This document shows, piece by piece, positions 41,709-48,783 of a DNA stretch of 64,000 nt. A model generated the notes under the pieces. The model searched no databases. It saw nothing but the letters and a program-made list of their open reading frames with translations, and had not been told where the DNA came from. Position 1 is the stretch's first letter, and each line of letters begins with the position of its first letter. The DNA comes from Roseateles subflavus (lineage in GTDB: Bacteria > Pseudomonadota > Gammaproteobacteria > Burkholderiales > Burkholderiaceae_C), in the NCBI RefSeq assembly GCF_030285365.1, contig NZ_JASVDS010000002.1:310001-374000 (forward strand), read 5' to 3'. The position numbers were made by a program, and so were the translations under genes.

Positions 41709-43513
41709 GGGCGCGCTCCGGCAGTTCCTGGACTCACGACGGACCAACGGCTGGGCTGATGGCACTGCTCGCACCGCGGTCCGAAGCCCCGTTCGTGGAC
41801 GTCGTCCTTGAGATGGCAGCTCACGCAGGCGCGGGCCAATGCCGCCACCTTGCGTCCTGGGGGCGCCGGGTCCTTGTGGCAGGTCGAGCAAGGTAGCTTG
41901 GCGTGTGCGGCGCCCAGGGGGTAGTCCGTCTGCCGATCGTGGTCAAAGCGCCAGAGGCGCCAGGCGCGCACGTTGTGGCAACTCTCGCAAGCCGCGCCCA
42001 GGCTGGCCTTGTGGCGGTCGTCCTTGCGATGGCAGCTCAGGCAGTCGCGCGAGGCGTCACGGAAGCGCAGGCTCTGGTGGCATGCCTTGCATTCGACGGA
42101 GCCATGGGCGCCCGCCAGGCTGAAGCGGGCCTTGTTGTGATCAAAGCGTGCCGGCTTCCAGCGCGTCTCGTCATGACAACTGTCGCAGCGCTCACCCAAC
42201 TGGGTCTCGTGCTTGTCGTCCTTGCGGTGGCAAGCCACGCAGTCGCTGGGGGTCTTGCGGTAGCTGCGAACGTCGGCATGGCAGCTCTTGCAGGCGAGGC
42301 TGGCGGCCGCATGCGCACCGCGCAGGGAGAAACGGGCCCGGTTGTGATCAAAGCGCGGAGCCTGCCAGTTGCTCTCGGTGTGGCAGTCGGCACAGCGCTC
42401 GCCCAGCGTGGCCTCATGCCTGTCGTCCTTGCGATGGCAGCCCACGCAGGTCGAGGTGACCTCGCGGTAGACGAGGCTCTGGTGGCAGTCCTTGCAGCCG
42501 GCCTGCCCATGCTTGCCGAGCAGCGGGAAAGCCGTGCGGTCGTGGTCGAAGCGCTGCACGCTGCGCCAGCCTTTCTCGGCGTGGCATTGCGCGCAGTCGG
42601 TGCCCAGCGTGGCCTTGTGCTTGTCATCCTTGCGGTGGCAATCCACGCAGCCCGTGCCCGGCTTGTCCTTGTACAGATGACCGGTGTGGCAGCTGCCGCA
42701 GCGCAGCTCGCGGTGCTTCTCCCGCAGCGGGTAGCGGGTGTCGGCATCGTGCTTGAAGGTGATGTCGCGCCAGCGCTGTTCCGTGTGGCAGGTCTCGCAC
42801 TTGTCGCCGAACTGGGCCTTGTGCTTGTCGTCCTTGCGATGACAGGCCACACAGGCACTCGGTGTGTCCTTGTACTCGCGGGTCTTGTGGCAGGACTCGC
42901 ACCGCGCCGGCCCGTGGGCGCCCTTGAGTGGAAAGCGGGTCACGCTGTGGTCGAAGCGCGTCTCCTTCCAGCTCTTCTCCTCGTGGCAGTTCTGGCACTT
43001 CACGCCCAGGCCACCCTTGTGCACATCGTCCTTGCGGTGGCAGGACTGGCAGTCCTGAGGGGCGGCGCTGTACTTGCGGCCAACGGCATGGCACTTGACG
43101 CAGTCGACGGATCGATGCCCCCCGCGCAGGACATAGTCGGTTCGTGCATGGTCAAACTTGGCCTGGTCCAGCGGCGCGATGTTCATCTCACGCCCCTTGT
43201 GCTCGGTGTGGCAGCTGCGGCACGGCTGGGGCTTCTGCCGGCCATGCAGCCCGGCGTGATCGCCCAGGTCCCGGCCGACGTCCTTGTGGCAGTCGACGCA
43301 GAGCTTCTCCTGCGCCTTGCGATCGAAGGGCGTGTGGCAGCTGCGGCAGCTGTCGTCCCATTTGGCATGGGCTTGGCTGAGTACGCCGGGAGACAGCACC
43401 GACTCCATGCTTTGGGCACCCGCCGACGAAGTCAGCAACGGGCCCAGTACCAGCCCCAGTACCAGCCCCAGTACCCGGCGCATCGCTCGATCCAGCCGGG
43501 GATCGATGCTCAT
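41705..43513 (-). CDS. 24-heme c-type cytochrome
   Basis: 602 residues. Signal peptide MRRVLGLVLGLVLGPLLTSS…AGAQ, then 24 CXXCH motifs. Most follow a three-heme module of about 65 residues: CHRKDD(K/R)H…G…C, CH(T/D/A)E..W…RFDH, then a heme in the GAHG…C..CH context. The CHRKDDxH form occurs six times, and CHLKDDVH once near the end; the trailing His is a likely distal axial ligand. This resembles cytochrome c3/decaheme-type chains without homology to MtrA being provable here. It is probably the periplasmic electron carrier between the b-type membrane protein and the giant cytochrome or barrel. Starts 57 bases after the b-type gene. Confidence 0.94.
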   Translation of the reverse strand: MSIDPRLDRAMRRVLGLVLGLVLGPLLTSSAGAQSMESVLSPGVLSQAHAKWDDSCRSCHTPFDRKAQEKLCVDCHKDVGRDLGDHAGLHGRQKPQPCRSCHTEHKGREMNIAPLDQAKFDHARTDYVLRGGHRSVDCVKCHAVGRKYSAAPQDCQSCHRKDDVHKGGLGVKCQNCHEEKSWKETRFDHSVTRFPLKGAHGPARCESCHKTREYKDTPSACVACHRKDDKHKAQFGDKCETCHTEQRWRDITFKHDADTRYPLREKHRELRCGSCHTGHLYKDKPGTGCVDCHRKDDKHKATLGTDCAQCHAEKGWRSVQRFDHDRTAFPLLGKHGQAGCKDCHQSLVYREVTSTCVGCHRKDDRHEATLGERCADCHTESNWQAPRFDHNRARFSLRGAHAAASLACKSCHADVRSYRKTPSDCVACHRKDDKHETQLGERCDSCHDETRWKPARFDHNKARFSLAGAHGSVECKACHQSLRFRDASRDCLSCHRKDDRHKASLGAACESCHNVRAWRLWRFDHDRQTDYPLGAAHAKLPCSTCHKDPAPPGRKVAALARACVSCHLKDDVHERGFGPRCEQCHQPSRWSVVSPGTAGARP

Positions 43514-43570
43514 GCCAACCCCCGCGCTGGGCTGGATGGAAGCGTGTGCTGTGCTTCATGCGCCATACCG

Positions 43571-44464
43571 TCAGTACACGTGGACGGCGACGATGTGCAC
43601 GATCGCGCACAGCACCATCACGTAAACGAAGGGCACATGCAGCACGTGCCAGAGCGCGAAAAGACGCACGGCGCGCTCGTACTGGGCGACGCGCAGGCCC
43701 GTGCGGAACAGCGCCTGCACGGTGCCGCGCAGCGTCAGCCATTCCTGGTGACGGCGGCCGGGGCCCCAGTCGCGTTCGCGCGACCGAAGCCGCAGGGCCG
43801 TGTGCAGGGCGTGCAGGCACTGTGTCTCCGTACGCCATCGCACCCAGGGGAGGACGACGAAGGCCTGGAGCCAGCCGGCACGCTCCAATGCCGCGGGGCT
43901 GACGCGAGCCTCGAAGCGGCTGATCATGGCTTCAGCCACCGGGGCGAAGGCAAGGGCACGGTGTGCCTCGTCCCGGTTCAACCCCAGTTCGTCTCGCACC
44001 GATTGCAGACCCTGAAGACCGCCGCTGAGTCCGCGGTGGGTGCGCAGGTACAGGAATCGACCCACCACGCCGCTGCCGGCCACGATCAACATGCTGTAAA
44101 GCGCCACGCCGGCGTTCAGGGAACCAATGGTGAAGGCGCAGTGCAGCAGGATCAGCACGGGCCCGGCGATGCCCAGCACCATGTGGACGGCGAACCAGTC
44201 GCGCGCAGCCCCCCAGCGCTGCAGCCGCCGCCAGCGCTTTCGCAAGGGATAGGCGAACAGCAGCAGCATGGCCACGCCGCCCGAGACGCCGAGCCAGTAG
44301 CCCAGGGTGGACGCTGCCGTCAGCTGCCAGTGGCGCACGGTCGCCCACGCACCGCCGACGAGCAGCGCCAGCGCCAGGTAGAGCCAGCGATCTCGGCCCA
44401 CCGGCGTGGCGATGCTGTCCCTGAATCTGGGGGGCTGACGGGAAAGGACCTCGGGCGTGTTCAT
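43571..44464 (-). CDS. integral membrane b-type cytochrome-like protein, probable quinone-linked electron entry/exit
   Basis: 297 residues from ATG 44464; upstream in-frame ATGs exist and no start has a strong ribosome site. Hydrophobic helices at about residues 25–45 (WLYLALALLVGGAWATV), 52–75 (LGYWLGVSGGVAMLLLFAYP), 90–112 (HMVLGIAGPVLILLHCAF), 118–140 and 265–297. Paired histidines 13 apart in HMVLGIAGPVLILLH, and several in HVLHVPFVYVMVLCAIVHIV, fit b-heme ligation across two helices. A large cytoplasmic loop lies between (residues about 150–260). It opens the cytochrome operon, so it likely links the quinone pool to the periplasmic hemes. Confidence 0.75.
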   Translation of the reverse strand: MNTPEVLSRQPPRFRDSIATPVGRDRWLYLALALLVGGAWATVRHWQLTAASTLGYWLGVSGGVAMLLLFAYPLRKRWRRLQRWGAARDWFAVHMVLGIAGPVLILLHCAFTIGSLNAGVALYSMLIVAGSGVVGRFLYLRTHRGLSGGLQGLQSVRDELGLNRDEAHRALAFAPVAEAMISRFEARVSPAALERAGWLQAFVVLPWVRWRTETQCLHALHTALRLRSRERDWGPGRRHQEWLTLRGTVQALFRTGLRVAQYERAVRLFALWHVLHVPFVYVMVLCAIVHIVAVHVY

Positions 44465-44610
44465 GCGGCGCAGTGTGTGCAAGGCCCCGCTACGGCGCAT
44501 TAAGCGCGTGAACATTTGTAACGGGCCTGGACTGCTGCCCGGTGCCGGCCCGGCGTTTCGTGCGCGCCGCACCAGCCTTGCGGCAGATCGAGCAGCCTGA
44601 GGGGACTTCC

Positions 44611-44626
44611 TGAAGTTCAGATGAAG
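44611..44626 (-). promoter_or_regulatory. second candidate operator, TGAAG-N6-TGAAG (opposite orientation)
   Basis: TGAAG at 44611 and 44622, again 11 bases apart. On the minus strand this reads CTTCA-N6-CTTCA, so the two sites face each other across about 24 bases. The minus-strand orientation would suit control of the cytochrome operon. Confidence 0.55.
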
Positions 44627-44649
44627 GGTGCGGCAATGGTTGGCAACAA

Positions 44650-44665
44650 CTTCATCCGGTCTTAA
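44650..44665 (+). promoter_or_regulatory. candidate operator CTTCA-N6-CTTAA upstream of regulator and cytochrome operon
   Basis: Half-sites CTTCA (44650) and CTTAA (44661), 11 bases apart. The context GGCAACAACTTCATCCGG closely matches the site at 27022. It lies in the 225-base divergent gap between the b-type cytochrome gene and the orphan regulator. Confidence 0.6.
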
Positions 44666-44689
44666 GCCCAGCCGCGGAGGCTGCGGCTC

Positions 44690-45358
44690 GTGAATGCAGC
44701 AGTACCCCTCACTCAAGTGCTCGTGCACGCACGGGATCCCGCCATCGTGCAGGTCTGCCGCCAGGTCTGCGACCAGCTGCGGTGGCATGTCCGAACCGGC
44801 GGCATCGAGCCGCCCGCGCTGCTCGGGGGCGACGCCATGCTGCATGTGGTGGAGGACCATGCCGCTCGGGCCTTGCCCCGGAGCCTGGGGCCGCCCACGG
44901 CCCTGCTGGTCTGTGACGCAGGCGCCCTGCAGCGCCTGGTCGGTGGTGGCACGCACGCCTTTGGTGCCTATCAGCTCCGACCGATGCGCGCCGAGCGCTT
45001 GCAGGAGCAGCTCTGTCGCCTGCGACTGGGACAGGCGGGCAATCTCGCTCAATGCGTGCGCGTCGGGCCCTTGGTCCTGGACGCCATGGACCGCCGCGTC
45101 GTGTGGCAGGACCAGGTGCTGAGCCTGACGTGGCGGGAGTACGAGTTGTTGCACGTGCTCGTGCGCCACAGGGGCGCCGTGGTGGCGCGCGACCGGATCG
45201 AGGCGGCGATGTACCGCTGGGGACAGGAGCTCGGCAGCAACACGATCGAGGTCTTCGTCCACGCCTTGCGCAGCAAGACCCATCCCGCCCTGATCACCAC
45301 GGTGCGAGGGGAGGGCTACCAGTTGAACGACCTTGAACTGGCCGGGCTTCGCCACTGA
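44690..45358 (+). CDS. orphan winged-helix regulator with degenerate receiver domain
   Basis: 222 residues from GTG 44690, preceded by GGAGG at 9 bases. The C-terminal half is a complete OmpR-type DNA-binding domain (VLSLTWREYELLHVLVRHRG, LGSNTIEVFVHALRSKT, ITTVRGEGYQLND). The N-terminal ~115 residues have the length and rough pattern of a receiver (VLVHARDPAIVQVCRQVC…AYQLRPMRAERLQEQL) but lack the acidic pair after strand 1 and a convincing phospho-Asp, so it is likely phosphorylation-independent. No kinase is adjacent. Divergent from the cytochrome operon, with the operator repeats between. Confidence 0.85.
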   Translation: MNAAVPLTQVLVHARDPAIVQVCRQVCDQLRWHVRTGGIEPPALLGGDAMLHVVEDHAARALPRSLGPPTALLVCDAGALQRLVGGGTHAFGAYQLRPMRAERLQEQLCRLRLGQAGNLAQCVRVGPLVLDAMDRRVVWQDQVLSLTWREYELLHVLVRHRGAVVARDRIEAAMYRWGQELGSNTIEVFVHALRSKTHPALITTVRGEGYQLNDLELAGLRH

Positions 45359-45978
45359 TCCTGCGCTGGCCCCGGTCTGCCCGCGGACGACCTCGCGGGC
45401 GAGATGACGTCCAGAAGCCGTGGCCAGGCCCCGGCCGTCGTCGTGCTTCATCCGGCCTGATGCGCCGCGTTCGAGACGGCTGCTCGTGACGGCCCTGGGA
45501 CGTCCCCTGGCAGAGGGAGACCGGATCTGCGACCGGGAATGCGTCGGTGTTTCCTCCAGTGCGGTGAGGCCTGTCCGCTACGTTCGTCCCGGGCGCGGCG
45601 CTGGGGTGCTCGCCTGTCGGGGGCACGGCAGCGCCGGCAGCCGAGTCTCTTCGCGCTCAGCGGATGTGCACTTGCCTCAGGCTTTGGTCTGTTGCCGCGG
45701 CCAGTTGCCGCCGCTTGCACGCCGGCCGTCGCTTCCAATGGGCAGAGGTTTCGTGAATCCAGGAAATTTCCAGTTTTGACCGATCCGGTGTACATTTGCC
45801 GGATACCGGACAGCGCCGCGCCCCTCAGCGGCGAGCGATTCCTCCAGTCCGGTTCGTGCGACGCCAGTCGCCCCTTTGGCCGCAGAGCTTCGGTCAACTG
45901 AGCCAAGCAGCTCACTCAGGCCGTCAACAAGGCCTGCGTCTCTCCAACGGATTGATCCCCATTTCAACAGCCATTCCC
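45359..45978. other. gene-poor stretch before the cold-shock cluster
   Basis: Only low-quality open frames with Arg/Pro-rich composition occur on either strand. A dyad ATCCGG–N10–CCGGAT sits near 45783–45804, overlapped by a possible promoter (TTGACC at about 45776). It may hold the promoter and a leader for the small protein at 45979. Nothing else is recognised. Confidence 0.5.
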
Positions 45979-46188
45979 ATGGGCCAGTACGTCGTCTTGC
46001 CCTCGACACCATCAACCGACTGCGGCCGCTTCAGAGCCGCTGTTGCGGTACGGCGGATTCAAGGTGGCGACGGCTCACCCAGAACGCTCGCCCTCGACAA
46101 GACTTTCTCTTCCCGAGAAGCCGCCAAAATCATCGCGGTCACCCAAGGGTGGTTTCAAACGCCAATGCCCACCGCTGCGGCATTCTGA
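45979..46188 (+). CDS. small conserved-looking protein upstream of the RRM gene
   Basis: 69 residues starting MGQYVVLPSTPSTDCGRFRA and ending EAAKIIAVTQGWFQTPMPTA plus three residues. The alternating basic/hydrophobic beta pattern (YVVLP, GRFRAAVAVRRI, TLALDKTFSSREAA) reads like a real compact protein and is unlike the Arg/Pro-rich noise frames nearby. I believe similar small proteins accompany cold-shock genes in Burkholderiales, but could not check this. The upstream frame is open further (to 45796), so a longer form is possible. It lies 103 bases before the RRM gene on the same strand. Confidence 0.55.
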   Translation: MGQYVVLPSTPSTDCGRFRAAVAVRRIQGGDGSPRTLALDKTFSSREAAKIIAVTQGWFQTPMPTAAAF

Positions 46189-46291
46189 TGCGCGATCACA
46201 AATCATTGCGATTTGTCAGGTCGGTCAGCAGATTCAAACTCTGCTCGCACACATCGAGATGATGTGACTCAACCATCCAAAAGGTATTCAA

Positions 46292-46642
46292 ATGACCAGC
46301 AAAATTTACGTCGGAAATCTCCCTTACTCCGTCACGGACGAGACGCTCAAGAGCAACTTCGGCGAGTATGGTGAGGTTGCCTCTGCCAAAGTGTTGATGG
46401 ACCCGGAAACCGGTCAATCCAAAGGCTTCGGCTTTGTTCAAATGGCAACGGCCCAGTGTGCGCAAGCGGCCATCGCAGGTCTGAACGGCCTTTCCGTGGG
46501 GGGGCGTTCCATCGTGGTGAACCTGGCTCGCCCGCGTGAGGATCGCGGCGCAGGCAAGTCGGCCGGCCCGTCTGAATTCCGCGCCAGCAAACGCCAAGAC
46601 GTGGGCTATGGAAACGGCGGCTTCGGCGGCGGTCGGTACTGA
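46292..46642 (+). CDS. RRM-domain RNA-binding protein, glycine-rich tail
   Basis: 116 residues. One RNA recognition motif with RNP-2 KIYVGNLPYSV and RNP-1 KGFGFVQM, then a short Arg/Gly-rich tail ending GNGGFGGGRY. These small single-RRM proteins resemble plant glycine-rich RNA-binding proteins and are often cold-induced in bacteria. A stem-loop with arms CCCTCACGA/TCGTGAGGG follows at 46812. cspA lies downstream on the same strand. Confidence 0.93.
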   Translation: MTSKIYVGNLPYSVTDETLKSNFGEYGEVASAKVLMDPETGQSKGFGFVQMATAQCAQAAIAGLNGLSVGGRSIVVNLARPREDRGAGKSAGPSEFRASKRQDVGYGNGGFGGGRY

Positions 46643-46811
46643 CCTTAAGCCAGAAGCCCCAGGTTTCAATTCTCCATTGCGCATGGCCGTGACTCGGCGC
46701 TGAGTGCCGGTGCGGGCCGCCTGGTGGCCGTGGGCATTCGCCTCGGCAAGGCACTGGCGAGCCATGCCCAAAATGACAGGGACACTGCCCTTCCATGCGG
46801 CAGATGGCCTG

Positions 46812-46841
46812 CCCTCACGAAATCGCAAGTTATCGTGAGGG
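46812..46841 (+). other. stem-loop in the RRM–cspA intergenic region
   Basis: Perfect 9-base arms CCCTCACGA and TCGTGAGGG around a 12-base loop, followed at once by GCCCC-ATT-GGGGGC (46843–46856). There is no T-run, so it may be an RNA-processing or attenuation structure rather than a standard terminator. Confidence 0.6.
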
Positions 46842-46913
46842 TGCCCCATTGGGGGCTTGAAACTGCAGCTGAATCCCCCTTTGCAGGTGGTTCATGGGGC
46901 TGAAAAAATGAAC

Positions 46914-46943
46914 TTGCACAGCCCGCGCTTTTAGGGCTACTAT
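46914..46943 (+). promoter_or_regulatory. putative sigma-70 promoter of cspA
   Basis: TTGCAC (46914–46919), 18-base spacer, TACTAT (46938–46943). Transcription starting near 46950 would leave a leader of about 145 bases before cspA, typical of cold-shock genes whose leader RNA is temperature-sensitive. Confidence 0.6.
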
Positions 46944-47095
46944 GGCTTCGCTGATATGCACAAGACCGTCCGCTCTTAGGACTTTCCACTTGGTCCGGCT
47001 TTTTGCCAGGGCCCCAGTTGAATCCCCATGAAGATTTTCTTGGCGTCTCTTCGCTGAGTGCAATTTCGTGCTTTGCAATTTAAAAGGAAATCAAA

Positions 47096-47308
47096 ATGAC
47101 GACTCAAACTGGAACTGTGAAGTGGTTCAATGAAGGCAAGGGTTTTGGCTTCATCACGCCGGATGATGGTGGCAAGGACCTCTTTGCTCACTTCAAGGAA
47201 ATTCAGGGGGGCGGCTTCAAGACGCTCAACGAGAACCAGCGCGTGGAGTTCGAGGTGACGCAGGGCCAGAAGGGTCCGCAGGCCTCACGCATTCGCTGCG
47301 TGAGCTGA
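47096..47308 (+). CDS. cspA: cold-shock protein (CspA family)
   Basis: 70 residues with both nucleic acid-binding motifs, KGFGFITPD and DLFAHFKEI. The latter has Phe-Ala-His in place of the common Phe-Val-His. AAAAGGAAAT precedes the ATG. It acts as a single-strand RNA/DNA chaperone. Strong terminator directly after. Confidence 0.95.
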   Translation: MTTQTGTVKWFNEGKGFGFITPDDGGKDLFAHFKEIQGGGFKTLNENQRVEFEVTQGQKGPQASRIRCVS

Positions 47309-47355
47309 CCATCGCTCACCCCAGGATGCGGCCAGGCCCTCTGGCTGCATCGACG

Positions 47356-47383
47356 AAAGCGCGGCTCGGCCGCGTTTTTTTTT
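47356..47383 (+). terminator. intrinsic terminator after cspA
   Basis: CGCGGC–TC–GGCCGCG stem followed by nine T residues. Confidence 0.92.
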
Positions 47384-47401
47384 GCCTGTCTGGAGCGTGC
47401 T

Positions 47402-48412
47402 TTGAAAAACCTTCAAGAAGCCACCGAGCGGATCTGCGAACTGAAGGGCGGCATGGTGGCATTGGATGCCTTGCTGCCTGCCGTCATGGACTCCCTCTCG
47501 GCAGCCGGGCTGCTGAGGCTGTCCGCTTCATTCGATGCCCACGCGGAAACCGCACGGACGCTCATGCTGCATTCGGAGATGTCAGACATCGTCCTGGCCG
47601 CATTCGAGCGCGAGGTCGCCCGGCACCATGCGGTTCTGCAGCGAGGTCTGCGGATGACGCCCGCGACGCCCGATGTTGCCTCCATCGATCCCATGTGGCT
47701 TGCCGTGACGCCGCTGGAGGCATTCCGGGGCCCACAGCGCCTCTGCAGAAACAGTGCCTTCTTTTATCGGAAGGGCGACGCGCTGTTCCTCGTCAGCACG
47801 CAATCGGCGTTTGCGGGGAGTCGCGGGGCGCCCGTGGCAGATCGCGTCGATATCGAGGTGGCCATGAATGCGCACGATGCCCATCTGCGGGCGCGCTGTT
47901 CACTACCGCTCCTGTCGGAGGGGCGGCCGCTGTGGCATGCGGTTCATGATCAGGCCGGGCCGACGCCTGTGGCAGCGTTGCCGATTGCGAGCAGGGATTT
48001 GCCAGCAGCTGCCGTCATCCTCGCATTCGATGAGACGCACATGGCAGATTTTGGCGAGGACATTGCCATCGGCGATGTGATCTCGATGGTGGGGTTTCCG
48101 GAGAGCCTGTCGCACGCGCCTCACGCCGTGCCGATTGCAAGATCGGGTGCCATTGCCTCGCCCTACGCCTGGTCCTTTCAGGGGCGTGCCTGCTTCTTGA
48201 CGGACCTGGTCTCCAGTGCCGGCTGTGGCGGCGCCGCCATCCTGCGGCGGCGGGCGATCAGTCGTTCGGCGTCGGCGCCCCTCGCTTGGCAGCTGCTCGC
48301 CATTCATGCTTGCGAGCCGTTGGAGGGGGCGCCGGCGGGGGCCTCGGGGGCTGAAGCCGGGCTGTTTCGCGCGTGGTCCGCACAGTCTTTGCGCGAGCTC
48401 CAGTGGCCGTGA
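47402..48412 (+). CDS. trypsin-like protein, apparently catalytically dead
   Basis: 336 residues from TTG 47402, which has GGAG 6 bases ahead. The N-terminal ~90 residues are helical (ATERICELKGGMVALDALLP). The rest follows the pattern of secreted-type trypsin-like peptidases: SAFFYRKGDALFLVSTQSAF where active members have a T(N)xHV histidine; VISMVGFPESLSHAPHAVPI and RSGAIASPYAWSFQGRACFL as in relatives; then SSAGCGGAAIL where the GxSGxP serine is expected. His and Ser of the triad both look replaced, so this is probably a non-enzymatic binding protein. It starts 94 bases after cspA and behind its terminator. Confidence 0.6.
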   Translation: MKNLQEATERICELKGGMVALDALLPAVMDSLSAAGLLRLSASFDAHAETARTLMLHSEMSDIVLAAFEREVARHHAVLQRGLRMTPATPDVASIDPMWLAVTPLEAFRGPQRLCRNSAFFYRKGDALFLVSTQSAFAGSRGAPVADRVDIEVAMNAHDAHLRARCSLPLLSEGRPLWHAVHDQAGPTPVAALPIASRDLPAAAVILAFDETHMADFGEDIAIGDVISMVGFPESLSHAPHAVPIARSGAIASPYAWSFQGRACFLTDLVSSAGCGGAAILRRRAISRSASAPLAWQLLAIHACEPLEGAPAGASGAEAGLFRAWSAQSLRELQWP

Positions 48413-48604
48413 CGCCAGAGGAGTGAACGACTCGCCTGGTGGCGGGTTCACGCACGCCGCCACCGAGGGGGATGACCGCCGTCGCCCGCGCCGTCACGCT
48501 GCGTCTTTACGCCGTCTTGATACCGTCCGACCGACCTTCTACACCGCCTTGACGCCCCCCCACCTACGCTCCTGACATCACACAACCCCCTGTTGAGAGT
48601 GTCT

Positions 48605-48697
48605 ATGGATGGAGTGTTTTTGGGCCTGAGCCTGGCGCTGTTCGCGCTGGCCGCCGGCCTCGCCCTGGCCAGTCATCGGCTGGAGACGAAGCCATGA
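48605..48697 (+). CDS. tiny membrane peptide overlapping kdpF
   Basis: 30 residues: MDGVFLGLSLALFALAAGLA followed by LASHRLETKP. One hydrophobic helix and a charged end. Its stop overlaps the kdpF ATG by 4 bases (ATGA), the kind of coupling seen in genuine operons. It has only a weak ribosome site (GAGAGTG). It could be a second KdpF-like peptide or a translation-coupling leader. Confidence 0.5.
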   Translation: MDGVFLGLSLALFALAAGLALASHRLETKP

Positions 48698-48783
48698 GCG
48701 CGCTGTACTGGATCAGCGGCCTGCTGGCCGCGGCGCTGTTTGTCTACCTGGTCTATGCGCTGCTGCGCGCAGAGGAGTTCTGA
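48694..48783 (+). CDS. kdpF: K+-transporting ATPase small subunit KdpF
   Basis: 29 residues, MSALYWISGLLAAALFVYLV then YALLRAEEF, the typical KdpF length and ending. It is a lipid-like stabiliser of the KdpFABC complex. kdpA begins at the base after its stop. Confidence 0.93.
   Translation: MSALYWISGLLAAALFVYLVYALLRAEEF

Noticed and set aside
45448-45915. 155-codon minus-strand frame in the gene-poor stretch
   Set aside because: Arg/Pro-rich shadow-like composition, no ribosome site, overlaps a probable promoter region.
46196-46849. 217-codon minus-strand frame opposite the RRM gene
   Set aside because: Antisense to a clear RRM gene; no domain or start signal.
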